Made by a program: the position numbers and the translations under genes | Notes under the pieces: model-generated | The model's database searches: none | The model's input: the letters and a program-made list of their open reading frames with translations, nothing else | Told to the model about the DNA's origin: nothing | Assembly (NCBI GenBank): GCA_947503265.1 | Contig: CANNDC010000013.1 | Span: 1 to 64,000, forward strand | Direction of reading: 5' to 3' | Source of the DNA: an uncultured Alteromonadaceae bacterium | Lineage (GTDB): Bacteria; Pseudomonadota; Gammaproteobacteria; Enterobacterales; Alteromonadaceae | Length of the DNA stretch: 64,000 nucleotides | In this document: positions 35,363 through 45,027 of the stretch, one piece after another | How the letters are laid out: the number at the start of each line of letters is the position of its first letter | Position numbering within the stretch: the stretch's first letter is position 1

Positions 35363-37879
35363 TTAGACCATTTTTCTCAACAATTGACTGGTGTTTAACG
35401 TCAATAGTCGCCAACATCCAGCTGCGCCAAGTAAACCTACAACAACAGCGCCAACGGTAGGAGCCAACAACCAATATTCCCAATGCATTTTTCCTTCCAT
35501 TTGGAACACTTGAGATTGCAACAAATAGAGGGTTAATTCATTGGCGACTGCCGCCATTCCACCCGCTACCACACCTATAATTAGAAACTCGAAAACCACA
35601 CTAGCGCGTATTAACCCACCTTTAGCTCCTAGCGTTCTTAAGATGGCAAGTTCTTGTTGTCGTTCGTCCATACTTGCCTGTACTTGCGCAATTAACACGA
35701 GTGAACCGGCGACTAACACTAGGATCAAGATAAATTCGACAGCTAGAGAAACTTGATCAACAACGTCTCGAACCTGATTAATTCTGGCATCAACATCTAT
35801 CAGGGTCACGCTAGCAAACGGTCGCATTAGTTCTGTGACCTGCGATTTCTGTTCTGTGGGCAGATGGAAACTTGTTATATAAGTTGGCGTAAACTCCTTC
35901 ATCGCTTGAGGTTGTAAAACAAAGAAGAAGTTAGGCTGCATCGTTTGCCAGTTCACTTCTCGCACACTGGTGACTTCAACGTCTACCACCTCACTTCCGA
36001 TATTGAAGGTTAACGTATCGCCCATTTTGATATCTAATCTTTCGGCTATTCGTTCTTCAATGGAGACACCATAGGGGTCCCCTGGTTGCCACTTATCAAG
36101 CCACTGACCTTCGACTATTTTGTTGCCTTTTGCCAATACATCTGTCCAAGTTAAATTGGCTTCTCTACCAAGACCATTGCGTCCACGATTTTGCGCATTC
36201 TCGTCTTCTTTACTCACGGCAGTACGAATTTTTTCATCATTGATTGCCTCGAATCTAGCTCTAACCACTGGATAAAATCCATCGGGCTGAACATCAGAAG
36301 CGCTAAAATGCTCAACTAAATTGTCTTTTTTGTCTTGCGTGATATTGGTCAGAAAATAGTTTGGCGTGCCTTGTGGCAGTTGATCTCGCCATTGCGACAC
36401 CATGTCATTTCTCATCACTAAAACAACAAGCAATAACATGATGGTGATAGAGAAACTAATAAGCTGTACGCTGTTGTCCATTGCCCGTCGTTTTATGCGA
36501 GCCCAAGCGAGTTGCCAGGCGCCCATCTTCCCTTGTCCAAGTTTCCTACCAACCCAAATCAATGCAAAGGTCACTACTAAGAGCGCACAGACTAAAGCAA
36601 TACCAGAGACGAACAAAATTAAGCTGATTTTTATGTTTTGGCTATACGCCCACATCAATAACAAGATAGCTGAACCCATGGCACCAAATTGAATGATGCG
36701 AGAACTCATGCCAGCGCCAAGATCTCTTCTTAGAACGCGCAAAGGTGGTACAGAAAATAGTTTTAATAGTGGGTAAAGGGAAAACAGCACAGCACAAGTG
36801 ACACCTGTAAACACAGCAATAATCAGCGGACGCCAGTGCCACACATCTAGAGATACATCAACCGTGTCTGCAATTGCACTCACTACCACTTGCTGTATGG
36901 CTAGACCGGCGGCTGTTCCCAACACAATTCCAAAAAAAGTGATAAAACTAATTTGATATAAATAAACGCGTTGCACTAACTTTCTGCTAGCCCCAAGGGT
37001 TTTCATGATGGCCACAGGGTCATAGTGACGTTGACTGTATCGCTGCGCGGCAACTGCAATTGATACTGCGGCCAACACAATTGCAAGTAAACTGGCTAAT
37101 AAGAAATATTGCTCTGCTCTGCCCACCGAGCGACCGATCGGTGAACTGTCATCTTCAACGGAATCCCAATCGTGAATTTCGCGGTCCAACTGGGGTTTTA
37201 GCCAATCATAATAGTCCTCCAAATCAGACTTATCACCAGCAAAAAAGTAAGTGTAGGTGATGCGACTACCTGGTCCGGTGATGTTGGTAGACTCTAACTC
37301 AGAGTAGTTAATCAAAACCTTGGGATTTCCGCCAAATACACTAAAACCAGCGTCGGGAACTTCAGTGATAACGCGAGTTAAAATAAACTCAGCGTCTCCC
37401 ACTTCAATTTTGTCACCAATTTTTATGCCAAGAGTCTGAAATAATCTCGATTCTGCCCAAGCTTCTCCCTTGTTCGGCAGATAATTGGTCTCCTCGCCTA
37501 ATCCAAATGGCGTTTCAGATGTTTTTAATGTGCCTTTTAGTGGGTATCCTTGATCGGCGGCTCGAAGGCTAGTTAGCGTCATATCTTCATTACCGAAGAC
37601 CATTGACCGAGCATAAACCTGTCGAGTGGTTTCTAACCCCTCCTCTATGGCTCTATCAATCCAAGCTTGGTCTACGGGTTTGTTTGAATCTAATAGTCGG
37701 TCAGCTGCAATAAAATCCGCACTTTTCGCTGTTAACGCGCTTTGCAATCGCTCACTGAAAAGTGACAAAGATAATACCGAGGCAACCGACAACACGATGG
37801 CAAACAAAATTATAGTTAGTTCACCTCGCTTGGCTTCATGTTTAAACAGCCGCCAAGCTAAACTCAGTGCATTATTCAT
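35363..37879 (-). CDS. ybbP: ABC transporter permease, FtsX-like (YbbP)
   Basis: An 838-residue inner-membrane permease with two FtsX repeats. After the first helix (LTIILFAIVLSVASVLSLSLF) comes a large periplasmic domain, then core helices including VAQRYSQRHYDPVAIMKTLGASRKLV, and a second FtsX unit near the C-terminus (SMDERQQELAILRTLGAKGGLI). These TLGA cytoplasmic motifs contact the ATPase. It follows ybbA by 2 bp. The pair resembles MacB/LolCDE-type transporters and the order with tesA is as in E. coli; the substrate is not established. Confidence 0.94.
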   Translation of the reverse strand: MNNALSLAWRLFKHEAKRGELTIILFAIVLSVASVLSLSLFSERLQSALTAKSADFIAADRLLDSNKPVDQAWIDRAIEEGLETTRQVYARSMVFGNEDMTLTSLRAADQGYPLKGTLKTSETPFGLGEETNYLPNKGEAWAESRLFQTLGIKIGDKIEVGDAEFILTRVITEVPDAGFSVFGGNPKVLINYSELESTNITGPGSRITYTYFFAGDKSDLEDYYDWLKPQLDREIHDWDSVEDDSSPIGRSVGRAEQYFLLASLLAIVLAAVSIAVAAQRYSQRHYDPVAIMKTLGASRKLVQRVYLYQISFITFFGIVLGTAAGLAIQQVVVSAIADTVDVSLDVWHWRPLIIAVFTGVTCAVLFSLYPLLKLFSVPPLRVLRRDLGAGMSSRIIQFGAMGSAILLLMWAYSQNIKISLILFVSGIALVCALLVVTFALIWVGRKLGQGKMGAWQLAWARIKRRAMDNSVQLISFSITIMLLLVVLVMRNDMVSQWRDQLPQGTPNYFLTNITQDKKDNLVEHFSASDVQPDGFYPVVRARFEAINDEKIRTAVSKEDENAQNRGRNGLGREANLTWTDVLAKGNKIVEGQWLDKWQPGDPYGVSIEERIAERLDIKMGDTLTFNIGSEVVDVEVTSVREVNWQTMQPNFFFVLQPQAMKEFTPTYITSFHLPTEQKSQVTELMRPFASVTLIDVDARINQVRDVVDQVSLAVEFILILVLVAGSLVLIAQVQASMDERQQELAILRTLGAKGGLIRASVVFEFLIIGVVAGGMAAVANELTLYLLQSQVFQMEGKMHWEYWLLAPTVGAVVVGLLGAAGCWRLLTLNTSQLLRKMV

Positions 37880-37881
37880 TT

Positions 37882-38610
37882 TTAACCAACCTGTTTTTGA
37901 GATTCAGAAACATCATCACTTTCGGTAAACACTTCCGTCAGTTCACCTGCATGCATGTGCAATTGTCTTTGGCATTGAGACGCTAATTCAGGATCATGAG
38001 TCACCAAAACCAAGGTCGTGTCAGAATCACGGTTTAGATCAAATAGTAGCTTTTCCACTTTTTCACTGTTTGCAGAATCTAGGTTACCGGTTGGTTCATC
38101 GGCGAACAATATTTTAGGCTTAGTGATAAAAGCGCGGGCTATAGCAACACGCTGCTGCTCTCCACCAGATAACTGGTTAGGATAATGATTTCCTCTATGA
38201 CCGAGACCAACTTGTTCAAGGATCTCCTGTCCAAGTTGCTTTGCGTTTTCTAGCCCGGCTATCTCTGCTGGCAACATGATATTTTCAATGGCTGTTAAGC
38301 TTTGCACCAGCATAAAACTCTGGAAGATAAAACCGACTTTTTCCCCTCGCAGCCTAGCTCGTTGCTCTTCGTCCATGCTGTGAAGGCCCGCTCCATCGAG
38401 TAAAATCTCGCCTTCACTGACTTGGTCTAATCCTGCTAAAAGGCTTAAAAGCGTCGATTTACCGGAGCCGGACGCACCGACTATAGCAACCGACTCACCC
38501 GCCTTGACATTGAAGCTAATTGGTTGAAGGATCTGAAGTTCACCTTCACTCGTACTAACTATTTTGGTGATATCTTTTGTTTCTATCATTACTTTTGGAG
38601 TCGTTGTCAT
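37882..38610 (-). CDS. ybbA: ABC transporter ATP-binding protein YbbA
   Basis: A 242-residue ATPase with Walker A GASGSGKS (45-52), Q-loop FIFQSFML, signature LSGGEQQRVAIARAF and Walker B ILFADEPTGNLDS. It belongs to the LolD/MacB-type subfamily. It is partnered with ybbP directly downstream and divergent from tesA; the ATG starts of the two units are almost back-to-back. Confidence 0.96.
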   Translation of the reverse strand: MTTTPKVMIETKDITKIVSTSEGELQILQPISFNVKAGESVAIVGASGSGKSTLLSLLAGLDQVSEGEILLDGAGLHSMDEEQRARLRGEKVGFIFQSFMLVQSLTAIENIMLPAEIAGLENAKQLGQEILEQVGLGHRGNHYPNQLSGGEQQRVAIARAFITKPKILFADEPTGNLDSANSEKVEKLLFDLNRDSDTTLVLVTHDPELASQCQRQLHMHAGELTEVFTESDDVSESQKQVG

Positions 38611-38611
38611 A

Positions 38612-39280
38612 GTGCACTTTTGGTCAAAAAAAGACGTTTCACGTCTGTTAAAAATCGGATTAGTATTTATACCCTTTTTGATCTTTTCAGATCACATTTT
38701 CGCTTCATCAAAACCGGTGGAAATGCCTCAAAATAAGCAAACACTGGTTGTTTTAGGTGATAGCCTAAGCGCTGCATATGGACTAACACAAGAGCAAGGC
38801 TGGGTTAGTTTGTTACAAAATGCGTGGCAAGAACAAGGGATTTACGTTATTAACGCAGCAATAAGCGGTGAAACAACGGACGGAGGCTTGTCTAGGCTTC
38901 CTCGATTGTTAGACCAACACAACCCAACACATCTATACATAGAATTGGGAGGAAACGACGGTTTACAAGGTCACTCAATCAAAAAAATGCAACGCAACAT
39001 TGAAAGTATGATTGAACTTGCCCATGAAAGAGGTGTAGCGGTAATTTTGCAAGAAATGTTGGTACCAACCAATTATGGGCGTAGATATAATGAGATGTTT
39101 GTGAACATGTTTGTAGAAGTTTCTGAAAAACATGACGTGCCTCTGATACCCTTCTTCTTAAGAGATATTGGGCTAGATAAGTCACTAATGCAAAAAGACC
39201 AAATTCATCCAAACCTTGAAGCTCAACCATTGATTGCTGAATTGATGCAAGCGCAGTTAGAACCTCTGCTATTAAACTAA
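38612..39280 (+). CDS. tesA: Periplasmic thioesterase I / arylesterase TesA (GDSL/SGNH)
   Basis: An SGNH-family hydrolase that acts on acyl-CoA, lysophospholipid and aryl esters. Block I GDSLSAAYG has the nucleophile Ser51, then a GGND block, and DQIHPN with the catalytic Asp/His. A signal peptide (LLKIGLVFIPFLIFSDHIFA) is present. The longest frame begins with TTG at 38564, inside ybbA on the other strand. The in-frame GTG at 38612, 11 bp after GGAG, gives a 222-residue precursor and a better signal peptide; I prefer it. Divergent from ybbA as in E. coli. Confidence 0.93.
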   Translation: MHFWSKKDVSRLLKIGLVFIPFLIFSDHIFASSKPVEMPQNKQTLVVLGDSLSAAYGLTQEQGWVSLLQNAWQEQGIYVINAAISGETTDGGLSRLPRLLDQHNPTHLYIELGGNDGLQGHSIKKMQRNIESMIELAHERGVAVILQEMLVPTNYGRRYNEMFVNMFVEVSEKHDVPLIPFFLRDIGLDKSLMQKDQIHPNLEAQPLIAELMQAQLEPLLLN

Positions 39281-39285
39281 ACTCC

Positions 39286-39320
39286 ACAAAAAAGCCGATC
39301 ACGAATGATCGGCTTTAAAT
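39286..39320. terminator. Bidirectional terminator between tesA and receptor gene
   Basis: AAAGCCGATCA (39291-39301) and TGATCGGCTTT (39306-39316) form an 11-bp perfect stem with loop CGAA. A-rich sequence upstream gives a T run on the minus strand, and TAAATTTAA follows on plus. It can end both convergent genes. Confidence 0.85.
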
Positions 39321-39349
39321 TTAACAATTTCTACGTTTTAAATGTCAAA

Positions 39350-41938
39350 TTAGAAACTGTATACACCTTTCAGGTAGTAGTAACCGCCGTTGATGCCGAT
39401 AGGTGAAGTGGTTGGATAAAGAGAACCCGCAACTTCTGTATCGTAAAGTGTATTTTCATCTGGTGTGTTGTCGAATGCGTTCTTAGCACCCAATGTCACG
39501 ATGAAATCTTCTGCCAAGTAGTAAGCAACTTCAACATCTACTGTCACTTCTGCACTCACTTCTTCGATAGGCAGGCCTGCATCGATGTGATCTTCAAATA
39601 TTTCGCTGAAGTAGTTCAATCGAGTTAGGAATCTCCAATCGCCATTAGTGTGATTTGCCGTCAAGCTAAAGCGATACTCAGGCAAGTTATCTTCAATCAT
39701 GCGAATACGTGTATCAGAAATGTTCTGAACTTCGTTTCCATCAATCATAAAGGTTTTCACTGAGTCCACTTGAGTATCAGTCCAGTTAGCAGCTAACGAG
39801 AAAACAGTATCGCCACCGAACATACCCGCTGTGTAATTAGCAACGACATCAACACCTTGAGTTGTGGTTGAGAAATCGTTTGTAAAGAAACTAACTTCAC
39901 TGAAGCTTGAAGCATCGGTTACACCTTGAGTCAACAATGCTGCAATATCGGTATCACTAAGTTGAAGGCCGGAAGTCGTACTGATTCTGTCTTCCAATTC
40001 GATATTAAAGTAATCAATCGTAAGGAATACGCCATTATCGAACTCACCCACGAAGCCGAAGCTGTAACTTGTAGACTCTTCAGGTTGAAGTGGTGTAGCA
40101 CCTTTTTGGATCGCTATCGGATCGGAAGGAGGCAAAGTTGCACGGTCAACCAATCCAGCTGGCGAAAAAGCAGTCGTTACGTTACGAACGTTTGATTGTC
40201 CGATTGTCGGTGCTTTAAAACCTGTTGCAATTGCGCCACGCAAAGCCATCGTATCATTCAACTGGTAACGTGCTGAGATTTTACCTTTGGTGGTGTTACC
40301 AAAATCAGTAAAGTCTTCAAAACGTATTGCTCCGCCTACCATTAGGTCTTCAGTCAAGTAGATTTCAGAATCAAGATAGAGTGCAACGCTGTTACGACTA
40401 TTTTTACCTTGGAAGCGCGCTGCTAGGCCAGGGAATCCGTTTGAACCGATACCGAACCCTTGTGCTGCTAATGGGCCGACTTCATAAGATTTAGGATCAC
40501 CAGCAATGGCTTCAAATGACTCATAACGGTATTCCATACCACCGGCAAGGAATAGAGGTTCTTCCATACCCACATCAAAAGACTTATTAACATCTACGTT
40601 AAAACTTGCTTCAGTTTGGATATAACGACCGGGTTTGAATGAACGAGGCGTATCAGGACCAAGAGAAGGGTTAATAGTGCCGTTGATAGCATATTCAATT
40701 TCGTTGCTACCGTAAGAACCACTCACGTCATAGTTAACTTCGCTTTCCAATGAACCTTTGGTACCGACAACAAGAGAGGAGTCAGTGACTATGCCACCAA
40801 ATTTAGGCGTAAAACCACCCGGAAGCATTTCATTGAAGGCAAAACAATCTGGGTTGTTTGCTACGTCTGAAATATAAGTTGGGTTTTCCAAAACATTAGA
40901 ACCCACTACGATATCAGTGGGACAGTTTCCTGACATATCACCAGTTAAATCACCCACTAATAGAAGTTGTTCACCTGCTTCATTTGTTCCACCATCATTA
41001 ACACCACCACGGTTATGTGGGTTACGGAAATAGAAACCACCTTCTACTTCACGTCTGGCATAATTACCGAACAAATAGGCTTCTTTATTGTTGCCCAAAT
41101 CCAAGCCCATGTTGGCAAAGAATTTCAAATCATCTTTAATTTCTGGGCTACCCCATACTTGTGCAGGGTCAGCAACACTGCTGTTTCCACCCGCGATCAA
41201 AGCAGCGGCATCATCACGCTGCACACTACGAGAAGTAGGGTCTGATTGACGGTATTCTAACGAAAAGTTAGCAAAACCATCATCTGTCAATGCAACGCCA
41301 ACGTTACCGGCAAGCATGAAAGCATCGCCATCACCTTCGTAGTATCGACCGGTATTAAATTCGACTGCACCGCCTTCTGAGTCATCTTTTAATGCAAAGT
41401 TAATGACACCGGCGATGGCATCTGAACCATATTGTGCTGCAGCGCCATCTCTTAAAACTTCAACTTGCTTCAATGCAATTGAGGGGATAGTTGAAATATC
41501 AGGGCCTTGTGCGCCATCCGAAATTTGACCACCCAAGAAAGTGATTACCGCTGAGCGATGACGACGTTTTCCATTGACCAAAATCAACGTATGATCCGGA
41601 GCAAGTCCTCGCAGGTTTGCTGGACGTACTAGTGTTGAAGCATCGTTAATAGGTTGGTCGTTAACGTTAAACGATGGAATTGCAGACTGCATCATGGTAG
41701 TAATGTCAGTGGAACCTTGTGCTTTGAACTCATCAGCACTAATGATGTCAATAGGAACAGCCGAGTCACCGACAGATCTCGGCGCTGCACGAGAGCCCAC
41801 GATTGCGATTTTTTCGACGGATTCTTCAGCGCCCGCTTCCTGTGCGCTGACTGAAGATACTGAAACGACACTTGCTGCAGCAGATGCACAGGCAATAAAT
41901 CGGATACTCTTCGCCAACTTACTTATTGAAGTTTTCAT
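39350..41938 (-). CDS. TonB-dependent receptor
   Basis: An 862-residue outer-membrane receptor with a signal peptide (cleavage near VSAQ/EAG). The N-terminal energising region reads VEKIAIVGSRAAPRSV, followed by a plug domain with GSTDITTMMQSAIPSFNVND, LRGLAPDHTLILVNGKRRH and LKQVEVLRDGAAAQYGSDAIAGVINF. The barrel ends in the aromatic GGYYYLKGVYSF. This plug resembles receptors often called BtuB/iron-complex type in Alteromonas, but the substrate cannot be inferred. It has its own 265-bp upstream region, and the two amidohydrolase genes lie upstream on the same strand. Confidence 0.94.
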   Translation of the reverse strand: MKTSISKLAKSIRFIACASAAASVVSVSSVSAQEAGAEESVEKIAIVGSRAAPRSVGDSAVPIDIISADEFKAQGSTDITTMMQSAIPSFNVNDQPINDASTLVRPANLRGLAPDHTLILVNGKRRHRSAVITFLGGQISDGAQGPDISTIPSIALKQVEVLRDGAAAQYGSDAIAGVINFALKDDSEGGAVEFNTGRYYEGDGDAFMLAGNVGVALTDDGFANFSLEYRQSDPTSRSVQRDDAAALIAGGNSSVADPAQVWGSPEIKDDLKFFANMGLDLGNNKEAYLFGNYARREVEGGFYFRNPHNRGGVNDGGTNEAGEQLLLVGDLTGDMSGNCPTDIVVGSNVLENPTYISDVANNPDCFAFNEMLPGGFTPKFGGIVTDSSLVVGTKGSLESEVNYDVSGSYGSNEIEYAINGTINPSLGPDTPRSFKPGRYIQTEASFNVDVNKSFDVGMEEPLFLAGGMEYRYESFEAIAGDPKSYEVGPLAAQGFGIGSNGFPGLAARFQGKNSRNSVALYLDSEIYLTEDLMVGGAIRFEDFTDFGNTTKGKISARYQLNDTMALRGAIATGFKAPTIGQSNVRNVTTAFSPAGLVDRATLPPSDPIAIQKGATPLQPEESTSYSFGFVGEFDNGVFLTIDYFNIELEDRISTTSGLQLSDTDIAALLTQGVTDASSFSEVSFFTNDFSTTTQGVDVVANYTAGMFGGDTVFSLAANWTDTQVDSVKTFMIDGNEVQNISDTRIRMIEDNLPEYRFSLTANHTNGDWRFLTRLNYFSEIFEDHIDAGLPIEEVSAEVTVDVEVAYYLAEDFIVTLGAKNAFDNTPDENTLYDTEVAGSLYPTTSPIGINGGYYYLKGVYSF

Positions 41939-42203
41939 AGTAGTTTTCCATTAATCTTGGTTGTAGTTTTTATTTGTGTTGTCTAGCCATAAAACTGTTT
42001 AGATTTTAACTATCTAATTACTCGTTTCTTTGACTTCGAAACCGCGATGACAAAACTCAATATAGCGGTTAGGTCTATGTTATATACAGCTAGCATGCAA
42101 AACACAAATATTCCGGTCGAATTTGAACAAGAAAAAATGTAATAAATTTATTCTTGCTCATTCCTTCGACGATTTGTGTTCAGCAATTCAGCGAATACTA
42201 GAC

Positions 42204-43493
42204 TTAGCGAACATAGTGAACAGATTTCTGTTCGTGTTTTTTCAAATATCGGTCTCTTAATTTCGTTTGTCGAGAAACCATTTCAATACGCTCACCATTG
42301 ATTAGAACTTGTTCTGCCGTTTCAGTTACCTCCAAAGGATCACCGGACCATATAACTAAATCAGCTTGCTTACCTGTCTCAATACTGCCATGGGTATCAC
42401 TAATACCGTAGATTTTTGCAGGATTGATAGTCAGCGAGGCCAGACCGGCTTGCCAGGGCAAACCATTTGCTACCGCATTACCAGCATGCTGTTTGGCTAA
42501 TCGAATATTGTGCGTATTCATTCCTATTGCCACAGTGACACCGGCTTTTTGCAATCTGCCTGCATTTTCCAAGGTCGCAGAAAGTTGATCAAATTCGTAA
42601 GGCAGGTTTGATTCTGGGTTGAGTATAACCGCTATATTGGCGTCAGCTAATTGTTCCGCTACTTGCCACCCTTCAGTTGCATTCAATATGACTAGATTCA
42701 TTTTGGGGTAACGCTTACCTAACTCAATTACTTGCAATATGTCAGCAGCTCGATGAGCTTCAATTAATATGGGTTGCTCTCCCATCAAGAAGGAATTCAG
42801 TGCTTTCGCATCAGCAATGGTAGAAATACCATGCCAAGATGAAAGCGGATCCAGCTTTTTACCTTGAGTAAACGCTGCCTCAGACAATACATGTTCTAAG
42901 GTCGTCCAAAGTGCAGCCCTTGAACCCCCGGTATTATCAGCTCCACCGTTGTCTACTGCGACAGACAAAAAGGCCTTTGGTTTGATAACCGGAGTAATGG
43001 TATCTCCTAATGAAATTATCGCTCCCTGCCCGTTAAACAGTTGTCCGGTCCTGGTCATTGTGGTCGCGGCAGACGTCACACCTTCAATTCTAGAAATAGC
43101 AATGAGAGTAGATTTTGGATTTACCGCATAGGATACATCAAGTGCCGCACCCGTTTTTGATATCGCACTAGCAGACGAGTTACTGTCAACCGTGCCTGCA
43201 GAAAAGCCTACTTCGACTAAGCCGAGGGACGTATATGCTCCAATTAGCCCGGGTGTAACGACTTTTCCTTTGGCATTTATGACTTCGTAGCCAGAAATAG
43301 CGGGTCGCTCAGAAAGCACTGTCTGAATTTTACCGTTGCGGATCAAAACGGTGGCATTTTCCAACGTTCCTTTGTCAGACATGGTGTGCACAGTCGCATC
43401 AACAATCGCGATATTCTTCGCTTGTGCATACAAAGACAAAGTGGATGCACCGATTATCAGTATTGATATAGCAAGTGATTTAACGTTTCTCAT
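42204..43493 (-). CDS. Amidohydrolase-like protein lacking the HxH motif
   Basis: A 429-residue exported protein with a signal peptide (LAISILIIGASTLSLYAQA). It has the overall plan of imidazolonepropionase-type amidohydrolases: an N-terminal beta domain (IVDATVHTM, GTLENATVLIRNGKI) and a C-terminal GKQADLVIWSGDPLEV. At the place where the metal-binding HxH should follow VTPGLIG, the sequence reads AYTSLG, so two key histidines are missing. It overlaps the 3' end of the complete amidohydrolase gene by 4 bp (ATGA). It may be a non-catalytic partner or have altered chemistry. Confidence 0.88.
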   Translation of the reverse strand: MRNVKSLAISILIIGASTLSLYAQAKNIAIVDATVHTMSDKGTLENATVLIRNGKIQTVLSERPAISGYEVINAKGKVVTPGLIGAYTSLGLVEVGFSAGTVDSNSSASAISKTGAALDVSYAVNPKSTLIAISRIEGVTSAATTMTRTGQLFNGQGAIISLGDTITPVIKPKAFLSVAVDNGGADNTGGSRAALWTTLEHVLSEAAFTQGKKLDPLSSWHGISTIADAKALNSFLMGEQPILIEAHRAADILQVIELGKRYPKMNLVILNATEGWQVAEQLADANIAVILNPESNLPYEFDQLSATLENAGRLQKAGVTVAIGMNTHNIRLAKQHAGNAVANGLPWQAGLASLTINPAKIYGISDTHGSIETGKQADLVIWSGDPLEVTETAEQVLINGERIEMVSRQTKLRDRYLKKHEQKSVHYVR

Positions 43494-44899
43494 TTGCGAT
43501 CTCCTTCTCCGGGTTGTCCTAATTCAAAGTCACTAACTGGCCAAGAACTTGGGTCATTTCGGTCAAATGCTAACGCACCATCTATGTACACATGTTCCGC
43601 TTGAGAATACGTTGAGAAAGGGTTATCACTCCAAAGCACTAAATCAGCCTGTTTACCTACTTCGATTGAACCTGTTTGCTCGAAAATGCCTAATGATTTA
43701 GCCGGATTGGCTGAAACCCACTGCCACGCATCAGCTTGAGAAATATCGAGCCCTACGCGCTTTCCATCTGCCCAAGCCTTTGCAGCCTCTTGATTAAGAC
43801 GCTGAATACCTTGATCACTATCGGAATGAACTATGGCGCAAGCACCAGCAGAATGAACCATAGGTATATTTTCTTGAATTCCATCATAGGCTTCCATTTT
43901 GAAACCCCACCAATCTGCCCACATGGATGAACAAACCTTATTTTCGGCTAAGCGATCTGCGATTTTGTAGGACTCAACCGCATGGTGGAATGATCCGATT
44001 TGATAATTAAACTCCTTCATTACATCGAGCATAGTGCCCATATCATCAGCACGATAGCAATGCATATGTACAATAATCTCGCCATCTAAAACACCACGAA
44101 GTGTTTCTAATTTAAGATCCCGTTTAGGAATTTTTGGATCTTTGCCAGCATCGTGTTCTCTGTAATATCTGTCCCATTTCGCTGCGTAGTCTTGAGCATC
44201 AGCCCAAGCCTGACGATAGCCGGCGACATTACCCATTCGCGTGCCAGGTCCTCCTTTCTGCCCGTAAACTCGTTTAGGGTTCTCCCCACACGCCATTTTC
44301 ATTCCGTATGGTGCACCGGGGAATTTCATATCCTGTACGGTTCTATTTGGTACGTTTTTAACCGTAACTGCCCGACCGCCTACTAGATTTGCCGATCCAG
44401 GTAAGATTTGCATACTGGTAACACCGCCAGCCAATGCTCGGCTAAAGCCCGGATCTTGTGGCCATATTGAATGCTCAGCCCAAACTTGTGCGGTGACAGG
44501 ATTGGTCATTTCGTTGCCATCAGAATGAGAAGCGGTATCCGGTGTTGCGTATACACCTAAGTGACTATGCACATCAATTATACCCGGAGTCAGCCACTTG
44601 CCTTTACCATCGACTTTCACCGAATTATCAGGCGCTTCTACTGATTCACCTATGGCTTCTATCTTACCGTCCACAAAAAGCACTGCGCCGGATTCTATTT
44701 TTCCGCCTACCCCATCTAAAATGGTGACATTGGTGATTAAAGTGGGCTCGCTTGCCATAGGAACATACGTGCTAGGGAAAGGTTTTTTATTCAGAGTAAC
44801 TGGTGGTTCTTTTTCTGGTTTTGATTCGCTACAGCCAATAAGCAAAGAACCTCCAACGACGGCGATTGCCAGCGTCTTGAGGGATAGTTTTGGGATCAT
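43490..44899 (-). CDS. Amidohydrolase family lipoprotein
   Basis: A 469-residue exported protein. I place the start at the ATG at 44899, preceded by GGCAGGAAAC and giving a lipoprotein signal (AIAVVGGSLLIGC). Amidohydrolase features are LTPGIIDVHSHLG with His111-x-His113, VHMHCY, FHHAVESYKIA, and AIVHSDSDQGIQRLNQEA with the metal-linked Asp. It resembles the periplasmic imidazolonepropionase/prolidase-like group common in Alteromonadales. It is translationally coupled to the HxH-lacking paralogue downstream. Substrate unknown; peptides or cyclic amides are possible. Confidence 0.9.
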   Translation of the reverse strand: MIPKLSLKTLAIAVVGGSLLIGCSESKPEKEPPVTLNKKPFPSTYVPMASEPTLITNVTILDGVGGKIESGAVLFVDGKIEAIGESVEAPDNSVKVDGKGKWLTPGIIDVHSHLGVYATPDTASHSDGNEMTNPVTAQVWAEHSIWPQDPGFSRALAGGVTSMQILPGSANLVGGRAVTVKNVPNRTVQDMKFPGAPYGMKMACGENPKRVYGQKGGPGTRMGNVAGYRQAWADAQDYAAKWDRYYREHDAGKDPKIPKRDLKLETLRGVLDGEIIVHMHCYRADDMGTMLDVMKEFNYQIGSFHHAVESYKIADRLAENKVCSSMWADWWGFKMEAYDGIQENIPMVHSAGACAIVHSDSDQGIQRLNQEAAKAWADGKRVGLDISQADAWQWVSANPAKSLGIFEQTGSIEVGKQADLVLWSDNPFSTYSQAEHVYIDGALAFDRNDPSSWPVSDFELGQPGEGDRK

Positions 44900-45027
44900 G
44901 GTTTCCTGCCAATTTATAATTATTTGTGTTTTTTTATTTAGATATCGTAAAGCGGGCGAGTTTGGCACCCACAGATTTATCATAACAGGTAAATACAAGA
45001 CTGCAATTGAAGACGAATTCTTGGAAA

